From NCBI RefSeq assembly GCF_001509475.1, contig NZ_LLZG01000397.1, positions 1-43,507 of the forward strand: 43,507 nucleotides of DNA, in the 5' to 3' direction. A program made the translations under genes and the position numbers. The notes below the pieces were generated by a model. That model was not told where the DNA came from, did no database searches, and was given only the letters and a program-made list of their open reading frames with translations. Numbering within the stretch: position 1 is the first letter of the stretch; each line of letters starts with the position of its first letter. This document shows positions 14,038 to 22,636 of this stretch, one piece after another. The stretch is from Streptomyces regalis. Its GTDB lineage: Bacteria; Actinomycetota; Actinomycetes; Streptomycetales; Streptomycetaceae.

Positions 14038-15740
14038 GCCCCACCACCCTTCCCGCCGGCCTTGAACACGGGCACGTCACCTTCCTCGGTGCCGGACCCG
14101 GGGATCCGGGACTACTGACTCTGCGCGCCGTCGAGGCGCTGGCGAACGCGGACGTACTCGTCGCCGAGCACGAGGTGCTCGACGTCGTACGCCAGCACGC
14201 CAGAGCGGGCGTCGCCGAAGTGCACACGGATACGGGTCCTGAATCGGACGCCGTTTCGGGCACAGGCACGCCTCAACTAGCGGTTGTTGACGGCGCGTCA
14301 ACGACCGCTGCGCTACCCGCGGTGCGGGATGCCGCACATCTTGTCATGGAGGCCGCGCGCAGCGGCAGGCGGGTGGTGCGTGCGGTGTCCGGGGATCCCG
14401 GGCTCGACGCGTACGCCGCCGAGGAGATGCTGGCGTGTGCCGCGGCGGGTGTGCCGTTCGAGGTCGTGCCGGGTGTGGCCGCGGCCGTGGGTGTGCCGGC
14501 GTATGCCGGGGTGCCGTTGCGGGACGCGCAGGGCGCGGACGTGCGGTTCGTGGACGCGCGGACGGCTTCGGACCGGTGCTGGACCGAGGTGGGCGCCTCG
14601 GACGGGACGGTTGTGGTTTCCACGACGCTCGATGCCGTGGGTGCTGCCGCCGGTGAGCTGGTGTCCGCGGGGCGCAAGCCCGATACGCCGATGACGGTGA
14701 CGGTCGCTGGTACGACCACGCGGCAGCGGACGTGGACCGCGACGCTCGGGACCATCGCTCAGACGCTGAAGCAAGCCAAGGTGCTGCCCTCGCCTGAAGG
14801 CGGGCGGCCGGTGATAGCCGTGGTCGGTGAGCGTTCTGCTGCTGCTCAGCGTGAGCAGTTGTCCTGGTTCGAGTCCAAGCCGCTCTTCGGGTGGCGGGTG
14901 CTCGTGCCGCGGACGAAGGAGCAGGCGGCTTCGCTCTCCGACCAGCTGCGGTCGTATGGCGCTGTGCCGCATGAGGTGCCGACCATTGCCGTCGAGCCGC
15001 CGCGGACGCCTCAGCAGATGGAGCGGGCGGTCAAGGGGCTGGTGACCGGGCGGTACGAGTGGATTGCGTTTACGTCTGTCAACGCGGTCAAGGCCGTGCG
15101 GGAGAAGTTCGAGGAGTACGGGCTTGATGCTCGGGCGTTTGCCGGGATCAAGGTCGCCGCGGTGGGGGAGCAGACCGCGAAGGCGCTGGTCGCCTTTGGT
15201 GTGAAGCCGGATCTGGTGCCCAGTGGGGAGCAGTCGGCTGCGGGGCTGCTGGAGGACTGGCCGCCGTACGACCCTGTTTTTGATCCGATCGACCGGGTGT
15301 TCCTGCCGCGGGCGGACATTGCGACCGAGACCTTGGTGGCTGGGCTCATCGAGCTGGGCTGGGAGGTCGATGACGTCACTGCCTATCGGACCGTGCGGGC
15401 TTCGCCGCCGCCGGCCGAGACGCGGGAGGCGATCAAGGGGGGTGGCTTTGATGCCGTTCTCTTCACGTCGTCGTCCACTGTGCGGAATCTGGTGGGCATT
15501 GCCGGTAAGCCGCACAACGTGACTGTGATCGCCTGTATTGGGCCTGCTACCGCGAAGACTGCTGAGGAGCATGGGCTTCGGGTGGATGTGATGGCTCCGG
15601 AGCCGTCTGTGCACAAGTTGGCTGAGGCGTTGGCCGACTTCGGGATGCGGCGGCGGGCTGCTGCGGTGGAGGCTGGGGATCCGGTTACTCGGCCGAGTGA
15701 GCGGCGGCCGGGGGCTCGGCGGCGGCGGTCCACTACGTAG
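14034..15740 (+). CDS. hemD: Bifunctional uroporphyrinogen-III C-methyltransferase-like/uroporphyrinogen-III synthase
   Basis: A 568-residue fusion. The N-terminal about 270 residues have the tetrapyrrole methylase fold: VTFLGAGPGDPGLLTLRA (the S-adenosylmethionine loop), then VVRAVSGDPGLDAYAAEE and PFEVVPGVAAAVGVPAYAGVP. In active SUMT enzymes the middle motif usually reads GDPFxFGRGGEE, so this domain appears degenerate. The C-terminal half, from GWRVLVPRTKEQA on, is uroporphyrinogen-III synthase (HemD), which closes and inverts the D ring, with FTSVNAVKAV and VLFTSSSTVRNL segments. The GTG start overlaps the hemC stop (GTGA). The repeat copy C follows. Confidence 0.93.
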   Translation: MSPTTLPAGLEHGHVTFLGAGPGDPGLLTLRAVEALANADVLVAEHEVLDVVRQHARAGVAEVHTDTGPESDAVSGTGTPQLAVVDGASTTAALPAVRDAAHLVMEAARSGRRVVRAVSGDPGLDAYAAEEMLACAAAGVPFEVVPGVAAAVGVPAYAGVPLRDAQGADVRFVDARTASDRCWTEVGASDGTVVVSTTLDAVGAAAGELVSAGRKPDTPMTVTVAGTTTRQRTWTATLGTIAQTLKQAKVLPSPEGGRPVIAVVGERSAAAQREQLSWFESKPLFGWRVLVPRTKEQAASLSDQLRSYGAVPHEVPTIAVEPPRTPQQMERAVKGLVTGRYEWIAFTSVNAVKAVREKFEEYGLDARAFAGIKVAAVGEQTAKALVAFGVKPDLVPSGEQSAAGLLEDWPPYDPVFDPIDRVFLPRADIATETLVAGLIELGWEVDDVTAYRTVRASPPPAETREAIKGGGFDAVLFTSSSTVRNLVGIAGKPHNVTVIACIGPATAKTAEEHGLRVDVMAPEPSVHKLAEALADFGMRRRAAAVEAGDPVTRPSERRPGARRRRSTT

Positions 15741-15778
15741 GTTTGCGTGACGGTGTGGGGTGGTGGGGTGCGGGTCGG

Positions 15779-15915
15779 TTTTCTCGCCCCCGCCGCCCCT
15801 ACCCGTCCCATCCTCCAGGGGCTCTGCCCCTTCGACCCCGGTCCCTGGGGGCTGCCGCCCAGACCCCCGCTTCGGCCCTGAACGGGCCTCGTCCTCAAGC
15901 GCCGGACGGGCTGAA
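15779..15915 (+). repeat. Dispersed multi-hairpin repeat, copy C
   Basis: The element lies between convergent hemD and the flavin oxidase gene. It keeps the AGGGGC/GCCCCT stem and the GGCCC/GGGCC stem, but the long C-T-G-G-G stem is degenerate (CTGGGGGC against GCCCAG). Its last bases supply the stop and final codons (Ser-Pro-Ser-Gly-Ala) of the oxidase gene on the minus strand. Placement fits a bidirectional terminator. Confidence 0.85.
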
Positions 15916-17298
15916 CGCAGTCACCGTGTGGCCGAAGCGGAGCAGGTTGGCGGGGTCGTAGGTCGACTTGTCCTGGCGTAGGCGGTTGTAGACCTCTGGG
16001 GTCCAGGCTCGGGCGCGGTCGGCGGCGTCTCCCGGGGTGCCGTGGATGTTGACCATGGTGTAGCCCGTGCCGTAGGGGGACATCGCTGTGTGCAGGGCTT
16101 TTGTGGCCTGTTCTATGGCCTCGGCTGCCGGTGGGGCGGTCAGGACGCCCACCGTTTCCAGGAGGTAGTCGGCGTCTCGGGCGCAGAAGGCGTCCTCCAG
16201 GCGGGCGGGGCGGGAGAGGGCGCCGCCCATGTGGCGGATCTCCACCAGGAACAGGGGGCAGTCGGCGGCCTCTGGGCCCACCTGGGAGAGGAACGTGCGG
16301 ATCGCCTCCGGGGTGAGGTCGCGGAGCAGGGCGCAGGACTCCCTTGCGGGGAGTGGGTCCTGTGGCTCCAGGTGGATGCGGTCCACCTCGGCGTACGGCA
16401 TCTCCTCCACCGTGTCGACCGTCACCGGGGCGGCCGCGCGGATCGGGGCCAGCAGGCGCTCGCCCTCGGTGGGGTCGGCTGTGTAGGCGACCGCCACTCG
16501 GGCCCAGAAGCCGTCGCGCAGGGGCTCGGGGATCTGCGGGATCGGGGGCAGGCGGAGGAGGCTGAAGGCGCTGCACATTTCGTCGGGGACCTGGTGTGTC
16601 CAGTCGGCCCACGTGGTCAGCAGTGCTTCCGCGTGCTCGCCGGGGCAGTAGATGCCGCCGCCGAGGACGACGGGGAGGTCGAGCAGTTCGAAGGTCAAGG
16701 ACGTGACCACGCCTACGTTGCCCTTGCCGCCGCGCAATGCCCAGAACAGTTCGGGCTCTTGGTCCGGGTCGCACTGGCGGAGTGTGCCGTCGGGCGTGGC
16801 GACCTGGAAGGAGCGCACCAGGTCGGCCGCGTAGCCGTAGGCCCGGCCGAGTACCGGCAGGCCGCCGCCCAGGGTGTAGCCGACCACGCCGGCGTCCGAC
16901 GCGGAGCCGTTGAGGGCGGCGAGGCCGTGCGGTGCGGCCGCGTCCAGGACGTGGCGCCACTTCGCGCCCGCCGCGGCGGTGGCCACGCGCTGGTCCGGGT
17001 CGATGTGTACGTCCGTCATGCGGGTCGTGTTGATCAGCAGGCCGTGGTCGATCGGGAAGTTCGCGCCGTGGCCCGTCGCCTGGACCGCGACCGGGGTGCC
17101 GGTGGCCGACGCCCAGCGCAGGGCCGTCACGATGTCGTCGGCGCCCGTCGCGCCCACGACCACGTCGGGCGTGTGCAACGCGGCCAGGTTGAAGCCGGTG
17201 ACCTCGTCGCCGTAGCCGTCGTCGCCGGGGCGCAGCACCGGGCCGTGGAGCTCGGAGAGGGCGAAGAGGTCGGGGGTGTTGCGGTGGGTGGCTGTCAT
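15895..17298 (-). CDS. FAD-binding oxidoreductase, berberine-bridge (BBE) type
   Basis: A 467-residue flavoenzyme. The PCMH-type FAD domain runs over about 40-215, and His77 in VQATGHGAN is the expected 8-alpha-histidyl FAD attachment. The second covalent site found in bicovalent members (a Cys near [17 protein letters not shown]) is replaced, so FAD is probably singly linked. The C-terminal BBE segment is [18 protein letters not shown], with DPxNLF-like spacing. It probably oxidises a sugar or secondary metabolite; the substrate is unknown. No signal peptide is visible. It is convergent with hemD and divergent from hemB. Its C-terminus lies inside the dispersed repeat. Confidence 0.88.
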   Translation of the reverse strand: MTATHRNTPDLFALSELHGPVLRPGDDGYGDEVTGFNLAALHTPDVVVGATGADDIVTALRWASATGTPVAVQATGHGANFPIDHGLLINTTRMTDVHIDPDQRVATAAAGAKWRHVLDAAAPHGLAALNGSASDAGVVGYTLGGGLPVLGRAYGYAADLVRSFQVATPDGTLRQCDPDQEPELFWALRGGKGNVGVVTSLTFELLDLPVVLGGGIYCPGEHAEALLTTWADWTHQVPDEMCSAFSLLRLPPIPQIPEPLRDGFWARVAVAYTADPTEGERLLAPIRAAAPVTVDTVEEMPYAEVDRIHLEPQDPLPARESCALLRDLTPEAIRTFLSQVGPEAADCPLFLVEIRHMGGALSRPARLEDAFCARDADYLLETVGVLTAPPAAEAIEQATKALHTAMSPYGTGYTMVNIHGTPGDAADRARAWTPEVYNRLRQDKSTYDPANLLRFGHTVTAFSPSGA

Positions 17299-17382
17299 CG
17301 CGTCCTCCGTGGGGTGCGTACGTGCGGTGTGCGTCCGTACGGAGGGACGGCGGCGGCGAGGCGGGGAGGGGCGGGGCCGTCG

Positions 17383-17488
17383 GGGTCCTTGTGTTCAGGG
17401 TCCTTGTGTTCGGCTCGGCGTTGGTTGGGCGCTTGGCGGGGCTTGGCGGGGCTTGGTGGGGTTTTTCGGGGTTTTTGGGGCTTTTTTT
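17383..17488 (+). repeat. Direct repeats and 10-bp-phased G-run tract between the flavin oxidase gene and hemB
   Basis: GGGTCCTTGTGTTC occurs twice in tandem (17383-17396 and 17398-17411). Then decamers of the type GCTTGGCGGG or GTTTTTCGGG run from 17431 to 17480 with a G run every ten bases, ending in a T tract. Five phased G runs could form a G-quadruplex on this strand. The gap 17299-17596 holds no other feature I can name apart from the hemB ribosome site. Confidence 0.75.
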
Positions 17489-17596
17489 CAGGATGAACCC
17501 GGGGGGTGGGGGTGCGCATGCGGGCCGCCGGGGTGTGGTTCCGTGCCGACGTCACGTCGGCAAAGGTGCTGCCGGGGCGGGCGTAGCGTAGGTGGC

Positions 17597-18595
17597 ATGA
17601 CGACGTACGGATCCTTCCCCGGCACGCGGCCGCGGCGTCTGCGGACCAGCCCTGTCATGCGGCGCATGGTCGCCGAGACCAGGCTGCACCCCGCCGACTT
17701 CATCCTCCCGGCTTTCGTGCGCGAGGGCATCAGTGAGCCGGTGCCGATCGCTGCCATGCCGGGCGTGGTCCAGCACACGCGGGACAGCCTGAAGAAGGCG
17801 GCGGCTGAGGCGGTGGCGGCCGGCATCTCCGGGATCATGCTCTTCGGGGTGCCTGAGGAGGAGAAGAAGGACGCTCTGGGTACGCCCGGTACCGATCCGG
17901 ACGGGATTTTGCAGGTCGCCATCCGGGACGTGCGGGCCGAGGTGGGGGACGAGCTGCTCGTCATGTCCGACGTGTGCCTCGACGAGACCATCGACCACGG
18001 GCATTGCGGAGTGCTGGACGCTCAAGGGCGCGTCGACAACGACGCCACCCTTGAGCGGTACGCCGAGATGGCGCAGGTCCAGGCCGACGCGGGTGCGCAT
18101 GTCGTCGGGCCCAGCGGGATGATGGACGGGCAGATCGGCGTCATTCGCGATGCGCTCGATCAGATCGGGCGGGAGGACGTCGCCATCCTCGCCTACACCG
18201 CCAAGTACGCCTCCGCCTTCTACGGGCCCTTCCGGGAGGCCGTCGCCTCGTCGCTGAAGGGCGACCGGAAGACGTATCAGCAGGATCCGGCGAATGTGCG
18301 GGAGTCCCTGCGCGAGCTCGCCCTCGACCTGGAGGAGGGCGCCGACATGGTGATGGTCAAGCCGGCCGGGCCCTACCTCGACATCCTGGCTCGGGTCGCC
18401 GACGCCGTGGACGTGCCGGTCGCCGCTTATCAGATCTCCGGTGAGTACTCGATGGTCGAGGCTGCCGCGGAGAAGGGCTGGATCGAGCGGGACCGGGCGA
18501 TCTTCGAGACGCTGACCGGCATCAAGCGGGCGGGTGCGCGCAACATCCTCACCTACTGGGCGACGGAGGCCGCGCAGAAGCTGGGCCGCCAGTAG
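17597..18595 (+). CDS. hemB: Delta-aminolevulinic acid dehydratase (porphobilinogen synthase)
   Basis: Condenses two 5-aminolevulinate molecules to porphobilinogen. It is 332 residues. The Schiff-base lysines are Lys203 ([14 protein letters not shown]) and Lys255 ([13 protein letters not shown]). The metal segment reads [15 protein letters not shown]: Cys127 and Cys137 of the zinc-type site are kept, but the middle cysteine is Asp129, so the site is a hybrid of the zinc and magnesium types. ATG 17597 follows AGGTGG; in-frame codons back to 17276 run through the G-run tract and are rejected. It is separated from the rex-hemACD operon by the oxidase gene. Confidence 0.95.
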   Translation: MTTYGSFPGTRPRRLRTSPVMRRMVAETRLHPADFILPAFVREGISEPVPIAAMPGVVQHTRDSLKKAAAEAVAAGISGIMLFGVPEEEKKDALGTPGTDPDGILQVAIRDVRAEVGDELLVMSDVCLDETIDHGHCGVLDAQGRVDNDATLERYAEMAQVQADAGAHVVGPSGMMDGQIGVIRDALDQIGREDVAILAYTAKYASAFYGPFREAVASSLKGDRKTYQQDPANVRESLRELALDLEEGADMVMVKPAGPYLDILARVADAVDVPVAAYQISGEYSMVEAAAEKGWIERDRAIFETLTGIKRAGARNILTYWATEAAQKLGRQ

Positions 18596-18630
18596 CGGGC
18601 CTACGAGCGAGGGCGGGGGGCGCGGTCCGA

Positions 18631-18676
18631 GGCTTGAAGGCCGGGGCTTGGAGTCTGGGGCTTGAAGGCCGGGGCT
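18631..18676. repeat. 28-base tandem repeat, two copies
   Basis: GGCTTGAAGGCCGGGGCT occurs at 18631-18648 and 18659-18676, period 28, between the hemB stop and the 3' end of the small lipoprotein gene. A further related GTCCGAGG lies on both sides. Confidence 0.7.
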
Positions 18677-18701
18677 CGCAGTCCGAGGGCCGAAGTATCG
18701 G

Positions 18702-18896
18702 TCACGGTTGGTCGGACGGTGCCTTCGACGGTGTGGTGGGAGCCGTGGCCGTGGGGCTCGTCGGGGTGGACGGGCCCTCGTCGCGCAGGCCCTGGCCGTC
18801 CTCGCACGCGGTGAGCGTGAGCGCGGTGAGCGCCACCAGGGTGGCGGCGAGCAGCCGGGCGCGGGGACGACGGGCGGGGGGTGCGGACGCGGACAT
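18702..18896 (-). CDS. Small secreted lipoprotein
   Basis: A 64-residue precursor. A basic n-region (ARRPRAR) is followed by a hydrophobic stretch LLAATLVALTALTLTAC, whose LTLTAC is a lipobox, with Cys31 as the lipidated residue. The mature part is only about 34 residues, rich in Pro, Thr and Ser (PSTPTSPTATAPTTPSKAPSD), and has no domain. GGAGAGG lies about nine bases before the ATG. The family is unknown; a similarly placed small lipoprotein is recalled near hemB in other streptomycetes. Confidence 0.7.
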   Translation of the reverse strand: MSASAPPARRPRARLLAATLVALTALTLTACEDGQGLRDEGPSTPTSPTATAPTTPSKAPSDQP

Positions 18897-19263
18897 GGGG
18901 TGGGCCCTCTCCGTGGGTGGGGTTGGGGTCGGGGCTCAGCCTGCGTGATCATCCCTCCCGGCCGCCACCTTCGGCCGGGAATTCGGGACGCCTGAGTGGT
19001 GGGACTGGGGCTGACCTGCGGGGATGGTACGTCCCGACGGGGCGGCGTGGGACGCCGGGAGCTGTGAGATCCGGCCGCGGGCACCATCAGGCCGAGCAGG
19101 AGGCTCGACACCACCGAGGCACATCCGGCCCGCCTACAGGGCAGTGGAGTCCGTATTCTGAAAAGCTAGTTGTAGGCGACACCTAAGTCTCTAGGCTGCC
19201 CGGCACGAGCCGTCACGGATCACCACGCATCACCCTTGTCCTCGCAGCCGAAGGAGCCGTGTC

Positions 19264-20472
19264 ATGACCGTCATTCAGCCCGCACTCCAGCACGCCCGAG
19301 CCGTCGTGCCGCCGCTTGCGGCACGGGCCCGGTCGGTGGGCGGTTCGCCGCTGCGGGACATCCTGGCCGTCACGGCCCGCCCCGAGGTCATCAACTTCGC
19401 GGGCGGGCTGCCGGCGCCGGAGCTGTTCGACCGGGAGGGCATCGCGGCGGCCTTCCGTGACGTACTCGCCGAGACGCCGGCGCAGGCGCTGCAGTACGCC
19501 ACGACGGAGGGCGAGCCCATCCTGCGCACCGGGCTCGCCGCACGCATCTCGGCACGCGGCCTGGCGACCGACGCCGACGACCTGCTCATCACCACCGGCT
19601 CCCAGCAGGGCCTGTCCCTCCTCGCCACCGCGCTGCTGGACCCCGGTGACGCGGTCCTCGTCGAAGACCCCTGTTATCTGGCGGCACTTCAGGCCTTCGG
19701 CTTCGCGGGAGCGCGGGTCGTCGCCGTGCCGGGGGACGCGCACGGAGTGGACGTGCGGGCGCTGGAGGAGCTCGTCGCGCGGGAGCGGCCGAAGTTCTTC
19801 TACACCGTGCCCACCTTCCAGAACCCGACCGGCAGAACCCTGCCCGCCGAGCGCAGGGCGGCCGTCGCGGAGGTCGCCGCGCGGTGCGGGCTGTGGATCG
19901 TCGAGGACGACCCGTACGGCGAACTCCGCTACGAGGGCGAGCGCGTGCCCTGGATCGCCTCGTACCCGGGCGCGGAGGACCGCACGGCGCTGCTCGGCTC
20001 CTTCTCCAAGGTGATGGCGCCGGGCGTACGGCTGGGCTGGCTGCGCGCGCCCGCTGCCCTGCGGCGCGCGTGCGTGGTCGCCAAACAGGCCGCCGACCTG
20101 CACACCCCGACCGTCAACCAGCTCGCCGCCGCCCGCTACCTCACCGGCCTCGACGCACACGTGGCCCGCGTCAGGGACGTCTACCGCGAACGCCGCGACG
20201 CCATGCTGGCGGGCCTGCCCGGGGCCCTCCCGGAGGGCTCCACCTGGGGCCGTCCCGAGGGCGGCATGTTCCTCTGGGCTCGCCTGCCGCAGTCGTACGA
20301 CACGACGGCCCTGCTGCCGAAGGTGGTGCAGCAGGATGTGGCGTACGTCCCCGGGGCGCCCTTCTACGCCGGTGAGCCCGACCCGTCGACGCTGCGGCTG
20401 TGCTTTGTGACGCAGACGCCGGAGGAGATCGGGGAGGGGCTGAAGCGGCTGCGGAAGGGGTTGCGGTCCTAG
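19264..20472 (+). CDS. PLP-dependent class I/II aminotransferase (2-aminoadipate type)
   Basis: A 402-residue aminotransferase fold I enzyme of the MocR-like/LysN branch but without a DNA-binding domain. INFAGGLPAPELFD is the characteristic substrate-arm segment. TTGSQQGLSLLATALLDPGD is the cofactor phosphate loop, VPTFQNPTGRTL holds the ring-binding Asn, EDDPYGELRY the Asp that pairs with the pyridine N, and GSFSKVMAPGVRLGW the Schiff-base lysine. It should transfer the amino group of an aromatic, branched or aminoadipate-type amino acid. ATG 19264 follows AAGGAG. Upstream 18897-19263 holds a small inverted repeat at 19171-19183 (TAGG-5-CCTA), possibly an operator. A broken acetyltransferase gene follows. 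Confidence 0.9.
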   Translation: MTVIQPALQHARAVVPPLAARARSVGGSPLRDILAVTARPEVINFAGGLPAPELFDREGIAAAFRDVLAETPAQALQYATTEGEPILRTGLAARISARGLATDADDLLITTGSQQGLSLLATALLDPGDAVLVEDPCYLAALQAFGFAGARVVAVPGDAHGVDVRALEELVARERPKFFYTVPTFQNPTGRTLPAERRAAVAEVAARCGLWIVEDDPYGELRYEGERVPWIASYPGAEDRTALLGSFSKVMAPGVRLGWLRAPAALRRACVVAKQAADLHTPTVNQLAAARYLTGLDAHVARVRDVYRERRDAMLAGLPGALPEGSTWGRPEGGMFLWARLPQSYDTTALLPKVVQQDVAYVPGAPFYAGEPDPSTLRLCFVTQTPEEIGEGLKRLRKGLRS

Positions 20473-20498
20473 AGCCAAGGATTCAGGACCGGTCCGGC

Positions 20499-20838
20499 TC
20501 CGACGCGTATTTCCGGCGGATCGGTTGGGAGGGGGCGGTGGGCCGACGCGGGCCACATGTGCGTCGAGGCCCTCGGCGACCCGCAGCCGTATCTCGCGGA
20601 CGTCGGCTTGGGCGCGACCGGCGCCCTGCCGGAGCCGGTGCCGCTGACGGCCGGCGTCGAGTTCCGGGACGCGGCGCGCCGGCACCGGCTCGGCCACGTG
20701 CCGCACGGCGGGCCGCTGCAGCGCCGGCACATCGGGACCAACCCGCGCTCGCCCTTCACCCAGCGTGTCTACGTCCAGAGCGGCAGCGCCGAACGCGACC
20801 GCCTCGTCAACGGCCAGGGGACGACGCTGCCGGACTGG
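20499..20838 (+). pseudogene. Arylamine N-acetyltransferase pseudogene
   Basis: Three fragments of the NAT family lie in order after the aminotransferase. SDAYFRRIGWEG (20499 on) is the family's N-terminus in one frame. In another frame follow ADAGHMCVEALG-PYLADVGLGATGALPEPVPL (20542-20646, the region of the catalytic His and Asp) and TNPRSPFTQRVYVQS (20737-20781), the C-terminal beta segment. The roughly 70-90 residues between the first and second fragments, which would hold the catalytic Cys, are missing, and the frame changes. No start or complete open frame exists. It ends just before the convergent DUF4253-like gene. Confidence 0.75.
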
Positions 20839-20862
20839 GGGCCACGCGGCCCGTCAGCCCCG

Positions 20863-21660
20863 TCAGTCCCACCAGAAGTGCCAGGCCGGCTGGTTGAGGA
20901 GCTGGTGTTCGGCGTACGCGGTGAGCGTCGGGTCGCTGCCCTGCCAGATGTTGTCCGGGCAGAACGCGAAGTGCTCGGCGGCCAGAGCCTGCGCCTCGGC
21001 GAGGGTGGTGGGCGGTGCGGCGACGGACACCAGCAGGGTGTCGAAGCCGAGGGCCACGGTCCGTATGCCGAAGCGGTCCTCCCAGGAGCGGAGCACCGCG
21101 GACAGACGGCCGGTGTCGTTCTCGTGGTTCGCCGGGCCCATCCAGCCGATCGCCGTGGGGATGTCGGCGCTGCGGCGGGCCGGGACGAGGGCGAGGCGGG
21201 GGTCCTTGAAGGGGCCATGGCCGTCGAGGAGGGAGTCCACGACGTCGGAGGCGACCGATTCGGGGTCCGTGGCTGCGTCTTCGGGGTCCGTGGCGGCTTC
21301 GGCGCGCTCGGTGTCGGCCAGGCCGGGCCAGTCCGCGTCCTCCTGCGCGTACTCGTCCCAGAACTCCTCCAGTACCTCCTCGGCGTCGTGATCCCCCGGG
21401 TACGACATCTCTCCGGGCATCAACTCCCACAGCTCCGGCCCGCCGTGACCGGCGCCGACGTCCAGGACGACCGGGAGCAGACCGACGGCCGGTGCCGTCC
21501 GCCGGAGCGCGGCCCAGTCGCCGGGAGCCGCCGGGCCGTGCGCCAGCCACAGCAGCGGCTCGTGCCACGGCCCGTCGTCCGTCGCGTCGACCAGCCCGCC
21601 GGGCGGGAGTTGCAGACCGAGGGACGCGAGCCTCGGCAGGGGGTTCGGAAGAGTCGCCAT
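20863..21660 (-). CDS. DUF4253-type protein
   Basis: A 265-residue cytoplasmic acidic protein with no signal or membrane segment. The C-terminal half matches what I recall of DUF4253: RFGIRTVALGFDTLLVSVA, then LAEAQALAAEHFAFCPDNI and a closing AWHFWWD. The N-terminal half contains PLLWLAHGPAAPGDWAALRR and an acidic linker. No function is established, although immunity or toxin-linked settings have been suggested for related families; nothing here supports a toxin partner. ATG 21660 (MATLPNPLPRL) is preferred over an in-frame start at 21717, which overlaps the neighbouring gene end. Confidence 0.75.
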   Translation of the reverse strand: MATLPNPLPRLASLGLQLPPGGLVDATDDGPWHEPLLWLAHGPAAPGDWAALRRTAPAVGLLPVVLDVGAGHGGPELWELMPGEMSYPGDHDAEEVLEEFWDEYAQEDADWPGLADTERAEAATDPEDAATDPESVASDVVDSLLDGHGPFKDPRLALVPARRSADIPTAIGWMGPANHENDTGRLSAVLRSWEDRFGIRTVALGFDTLLVSVAAPPTTLAEAQALAAEHFAFCPDNIWQGSDPTLTAYAEHQLLNQPAWHFWWD

Positions 21661-21703
21661 GTCGGTGAACTGTAGGCGGCGGCACTGACAATGAGCAGCG
21701 CCC

Positions 21704-22636
21704 TCACTTGGCCACACGGGCGTCGAAGCAGTCCACCTCGCCGCCCGCCACCGGTCGGAAGCAGGCCCGGACGACAGTTCCGGGGTGAGCCGCGGTCATG
21801 GGGGTGTAGACGTAGGAGTCCGCGTCGACGTCGTTCTGGACCTCGGCGCTGCGGACGCCACCGGCACCGACGGCACCGCCACCACCGACGCTGTCGCCGG
21901 TACGACCCGACGCCGACATCTCGAGCCTGTCACCGACGCGCGTCCCCCACATCCGGGCCCAACTCGTCCCGCACTCCTCGCTGTAGCGCAGTTCCATCCA
22001 GGCGCCGGTGGCGGTCCGGTACGAGGCGAGAGTCTCCGGCGCGCCGGCGCACATCATCTGCATCGGGCTCTGGCCCTCGCAGACCGCTCCCCGGCAGCGC
22101 GGCCCGGTCGCGGACGGGGGCGGCGACAGCGACGCACGCGGCTCGCCGTCCTGGTGCGGCAACAGGAGGACCACCGCGGCGACGCCCCCGACGACCACGG
22201 CACACACCGACGCGAGCACCGCCACGACCGTCGCACTGCGCTGGACGGAGCCGTCGTCGGCGGTGCCACCGGCAGGCGTGGCCTCTTCCGGCAGCGGAGG
22301 CGGAGAAGGCGGAGGAGACGACGGCGGTGGAGGCGGTGGCAGAGGCGGGCGGGAGGCCGCAGGTGGGGAAGCCGGGCCTTCCGTCGCTCGGCCGCTCCCC
22401 TCCGACTCGGCGATCTCCCACAGGGCCAGACAGCGCCCCTCCGGCTCGCCGGCGAGGCGGCACAGCTCCTGCACCGCGTCGCGCGGCGGCAGCGTCCTGC
22501 CGTTGAGATAGCGGTCCCAGGACGACTTGCTGAACGCGGTCTTCGCCGCGAGGCCGGCCAGGCTCAGGCCGGTGCGTGCCTTCAACTCCCGCAGCGTGGC
22601 GGACAGTCGGGTCCGCTCCGGCGACGGCCCCGTCAT
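21704..22636 (-). CDS. Membrane-anchored XRE regulator with DUF2690-type extracytoplasmic domain
   Basis: A 310-residue protein. It has an N-terminal XRE helix-turn-helix (about 10-75: LSATLRELKARTGLSLAGLA, SSWDRYLNGRTLPP), a proline-rich linker (92-118), one membrane helix (about 134-158, SATVVAVLASVCAVVVGGVA), then an external DUF2690-like domain (181-310) with cysteines at CRGAVC, MMCAGAP, EECGTSW, ACF and DCF. It should bind DNA from the membrane and receive a signal outside. The ATG overlaps the stop of the upstream XRE gene (ATGA), so the pair is translationally coupled. The two DNA-binding domains resemble each other (SxSWxRYLxGRxLPPRxAV), suggesting duplication. Confidence 0.85.
   Translation of the reverse strand: MTGPSPERTRLSATLRELKARTGLSLAGLAAKTAFSKSSWDRYLNGRTLPPRDAVQELCRLAGEPEGRCLALWEIAESEGSGRATEGPASPPAASRPPLPPPPPPSSPPPSPPPLPEEATPAGGTADDGSVQRSATVVAVLASVCAVVVGGVAAVVLLLPHQDGEPRASLSPPPSATGPRCRGAVCEGQSPMQMMCAGAPETLASYRTATGAWMELRYSEECGTSWARMWGTRVGDRLEMSASGRTGDSVGGGGAVGAGGVRSAEVQNDVDADSYVYTPMTAAHPGTVVRACFRPVAGGEVDCFDARVAK

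Noticed and set aside
19163..19195. Iron-box-like or Lrp-type operator before the aminotransferase gene
   Set aside because: Only a four-base inverted repeat (TAGG/CCTA) is present; the match to a DmdR iron box is poor.
20400..20897. Plus-strand frame extending beyond the aminotransferase
   Set aside because: It reads through the NAT remnant in a mixed frame and is not a separate intact gene.
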